Shown: in pieces, positions 30,212 to 32,500 of the stretch
How the letters are laid out: each line of letters starts with the position of its first letter
How positions within the stretch are numbered: the first letter of the stretch is position 1
Assembly: GCA_016946835.1 (NCBI GenBank)
Contig: JACVTC010000136.1
Location: forward strand, 1-32,500
Direction: 5' to 3'
Length of the DNA stretch: 32,500 nucleotides
Origin: Neocallimastix lanati (nom. inval.)
Taxonomy: Eukaryota; Neocallimastigomycota; Neocallimastigomycetes; Neocallimastigales; Neocallimastigaceae
The notes under the pieces: model-generated
The model's input: only the letters and a program-made list of their open reading frames with translations
Databases searched by the model: none
Told to the model about the DNA's origin: nothing
Made by a program: the position numbers and the translations under genes

Positions 30212-30809
30212 TAAAAAAAAAATAAAAAAATATTAAGTTTGTATAATTAAAAGATGCAATATTAAACTAATTTTAATCCTTTTTTAAAGCTGTTTATTCA
30301 ATTTTAATTTGAAGTAAAAATTTACATTTTAAATTTAAAAAAAAAAAAAAAAAAACATACAATTAATTAAAAAAAAAAAAAATAAAAATAAATATTATTT
30401 GTCCAACAAGAACATAATACTAGTAGGAATAATAATGTGAAATAAAAAAGTAATATTCAAAAAAAAAAAAAAAAAAAAAAAAAAATGGTGAATAAATAAA
30501 TTCAGAAAAAAGTTCCTATGCAATGAACCTCACCTCCAAGATGATAAGATTTCAGGCTTAAAAAAAGGGAATTTTTATTCCGGATTAGGGTAAGGGTTTG
30601 AATTGACTAATCTGAAAGAAATTATGATCTTCTCCTTTCAGAGGCATTGACCCTGCTGGTCTGTCTGTCTTAAGTGCATTTTCAGCAGTGGACGCTTCCT
30701 GATTTAGTTTACGCATATACCGTTAGGAATAGCAACTCTTGTCGAGTACTAGTACTAGCCTTGGACGTAAATTTCTGTAAAATAAAAAAAAAAAAAAAAA
30801 AAAAAAATT
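29341..30809. other. Intergenic DNA with one mixed-composition island
   Basis: 29341-30480 is A/T-rich with an (AT)n run at 30180-30208 and A-runs. 30486-30780 is an island of mixed composition (gttcctatgcaatgaacctc...gtcgagtactagtactagcc). It lies just downstream of the copia relic in that element's sense and could be its RNase H or 3' part, but I could not find RNase H motifs in any frame. Confidence 0.45.
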
Positions 30810-31206
30810 TCAGAAAGAATTATTTCAATATCCTTAAAATAGTTCATTGAATATTCAAGGAAAAGAGAGCATTTAGAAAACCAATGTTACCGTCGAGGAT
30901 TACATTTTTTTTTCCATAAAAACAAGGACACCTTTCTGAATAGTCTTCTTCAACCCTATTGGTAGCTTTGGCGGGAGAGTTGCATTTGGGGAAATAATAT
31001 TAAAAAAAAAACACCATCCTTAGATATGGTGTTTTTATTTTTTTTCTTTCATTATTTATATTATATTTATTTAACAGATTATCTATAAATAATTCTTGTG
31101 AGATATAAATGTCAATATCTTCTCTTTCTATTTTGATTCCTAATATAAAGTCAACAAATCCACATTTTGATACTTTAAAGTTTTTTTTTTTTTTTTTTAA
31201 TTCTTG

Positions 31207-31911
31207 AAACAATGTTAATAATTTTGAAATTTTCAACTATAATTAGCCTATCATCAACATAAAAGTCCTATGACACAGGTTAGTCTATCTTTCAGCTTTT
31301 TTTTGAAGAAAACACATGAATCAGTAGTAGATTGTTGAAATTTTCTTTTAGTTAAAAAAAAATTTTGTGATAGATAGTTTTTATTCCACTGGCGACCTGA
31401 CGGTTTAAGACCATTCCATGCCTTATTCAGTACCCAATAGCTTTTTACCAAAGTTTTTATCACCTTATGAAAAATAATGGTGTAAATTTCTTTGTCTAAG
31501 GCGGCATTTAGGTAAGCTGATTTAAGATCTAATTGGTAAACATTCCATTGAAGTTTGGTAAAACAATGTTAATAATTTTGAAATTTTCAACTATAATTAG
31601 CCTATCATCAACATAAAAGTCCTATGACACAGGTTAGTCTATCTTTCAGCTTTTTTTTGAAGAAAACACATGAATCAGTAGTAGATTGTTGAAATTTTCT
31701 TTTAATTAAAAAAAATTTTGTGATAGATAGTTTTTATTCCACTGGCGACCTGACGGTTTAAGACCGTTCCATGCCTTATTCAGTACCCAATAGCTATTTA
31801 CCAAAGTTTTTATCACCTTATGAAAAATAATTGTGTAAATTTCTTTGTCTAAGGCGGCATTTAGGTAAGCTGATTTAAAATCTAATTGGTAAACATTCTA
31901 TTGAAGTTTGA
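31207..31911. repeat. 354-bp tandem duplication inside the copia pseudogene
   Basis: 31207-31560 and 31561-31911 are the same sequence with few differences (for example attccatg versus gttccatg, agatct versus aaatct). The unit covers the RT core from YQLDLKSAYLN to YVDD. Only the higher-coordinate copy is joined to the correct upstream sequence (LLLAYAIKLQ), and only the lower copy to the correct downstream sequence, as expected of a tandem duplication after insertion. Confidence 0.95.
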
Positions 31912-31984
31912 TAGCATAAGCTAGAAGTAATTTTATACAATCAATAAATTAAAGTTGGGCTATATGTAAGCTCATAATCAGTAC

Positions 31985-31987
<3 letters not shown>

Positions 31988-32035
<48 letters not shown>
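31988..32035. repeat. Long T-run (A-run in the copia sense) inside the former reading frame
   Basis: About 48 T lie between the remnants VARGFD and YELTYSPT. Intact copia elements have about five residues here, often with lysines, so the run is probably an expanded AAA-codon stretch. Confidence 0.8.
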
Positions 32036-32036
<1 letters not shown>

Positions 32037-32500
32037 GTCGAAACCTCTTGCAACAAGCATAACTTTTCTTTTAATAATTTTATTATTTGCAGCTTCCTTT
32101 TTTTTTTTTTTTTTAATTGCAAAAACTCATCTTGTAGAAATCGGAATTGGTCGTTTTCCTCTTTGGTAGTTTTTTAACAAAAGTCATTACTATTATTATC
32201 ATATAAATTTTTTGGTTCTTCTTGAATTGTAAGATCCTATTCATCGGCATGATCATATTTGAGGAATTTTTGATAATTTTTTGGTACTTCTTTATTTTCA
32301 GTTTCAATAGTATTAATGATACTATCATTATTATAATAAATATTATCAGGATTATAATTATTAAAATTAAAATTATTATGATTATAATTACAATGACTAT
32401 TATTATTGTAATATTATTAATATTATTATTTTGATTAATATTTACGTTTAATAATAGTCAGTTTGAATTTAATAACAATATAATTATTAATAAAATTAAA

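Larger units (their letters stand above)
30810..32460 (-). pseudogene. Ty1/copia polyprotein pseudogene (linker, reverse transcriptase, start of RNase H region)
   Basis: Read from high to low coordinate with frameshifts and stops. An Asn-rich linker comes first (NNYNPDNIYYNND, then KEVPKNYQKFLKYDHADE near 32270). ENDQFRFLQDEFLQL precedes IIKRKVMLVARGFD (about 32040-32085). DYELTYSPTL (near 31960) and LLLAYAIKLQ lead to VYQLDLKSAYLNAALDKEIY, then NKAWNGLKPSGRQWNKN, TDSCVFFKK, LTCVIGL and the catalytic YVDD (31250-31261 and again 31604-31615), which needs a one-base shift. FILGIKIE, YISQELFIDNLLNKYNI and KIKTP follow (31020-31165), and at the low end IGFLNALFSLNIQ and ILRILK (about 30810-30880). 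These are copia-type RT motifs. The element runs off the window at its 5' side. It is not functional. Confidence 0.88.

Noticed and set aside
1-32500. Mitochondrial origin because of the A/T content
   Set aside because: A nuclear-type tRNA with pol III signals, LTR and LINE elements, and secreted-protein genes argue for the nucleus.

Overview
This is nuclear DNA from a eukaryote with an extremely A+T-rich genome. It has long poly-A/T tracts, many micro- and minisatellites, a split tRNA-free pol III gene, and a GT-AG intron. Secreted-protein leaders of the type MNFKTFCLAALALLSAVNA, the mix of Ty3, Ty1/copia and non-LTR retroelements, and the ABCA-type transporter relic fit an anaerobic gut fungus (Neocallimastigomycota) best. 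A dictyostelid-like genome is the main alternative. TAA and TAG act as stops at the end of gag and pol, so the nuclear code looks standard. The organism is inferred, not proven.

Layout. (1) Positions 1-8782: a young, apparently complete Ty3/gypsy (Metaviridae) retrotransposon on the minus strand, cut by the window start inside its 3' LTR. In transcription order it has a 5' LTR (7731-8782), a tRNA-complementary primer site (7707-7723), a leader of about 1.6 kb, gag (5155-6114), a -1 frameshift signal (slippery U UUA AAC plus a predicted H-type pseudoknot), pol (protease, reverse transcriptase, RNase H, integrase), a short polypurine tract and the 3' LTR. The leader holds five short hairpins with one shared core and different but always complementary stems. 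(2) 8783-11104: intergenic DNA with one tRNA-Gly(TCC) at 9654-9724, and just beyond it a dead LINE fragment on the minus strand. (3) 11105-17538: a large inverted duplication, two arms of about 1.75 kb around a 2.9 kb spacer. Each arm carries one copy of the same secreted 232-residue, 12-cysteine protein gene, transcribed away from each other. (4) 17955-21013: a decayed LINE on the plus strand with endonuclease and reverse transcriptase remnants. (5) 21895-23930: an ABCA-type ABC transporter pseudogene whose GT-AG intron can still be placed exactly. (6) 24281-25693: a second inverted repeat, a non-coding foldback. (7) 25694-30809: mostly gene-free, with satellites, four tandem copies of a repeat of about 125 bp, and one small open frame (27962-28084, minus) for a 40-residue single-pass membrane protein. 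(8) 30810 to about 32460: a Ty1/copia polyprotein pseudogene on the minus strand, with a 354-bp tandem duplication across its reverse transcriptase.

The window is a gene-poor repeat reservoir. The likely functional units are the Ty3 element, the tRNA, the two secreted-protein genes and possibly the 40-residue microprotein. The most striking signals are the frameshift pseudoknot and the covarying leader hairpins of the retrotransposon. A third theme is decay: the dead elements repeatedly show poly-A/T expansions at places where the living reading frame would have lysine or phenylalanine codon runs.
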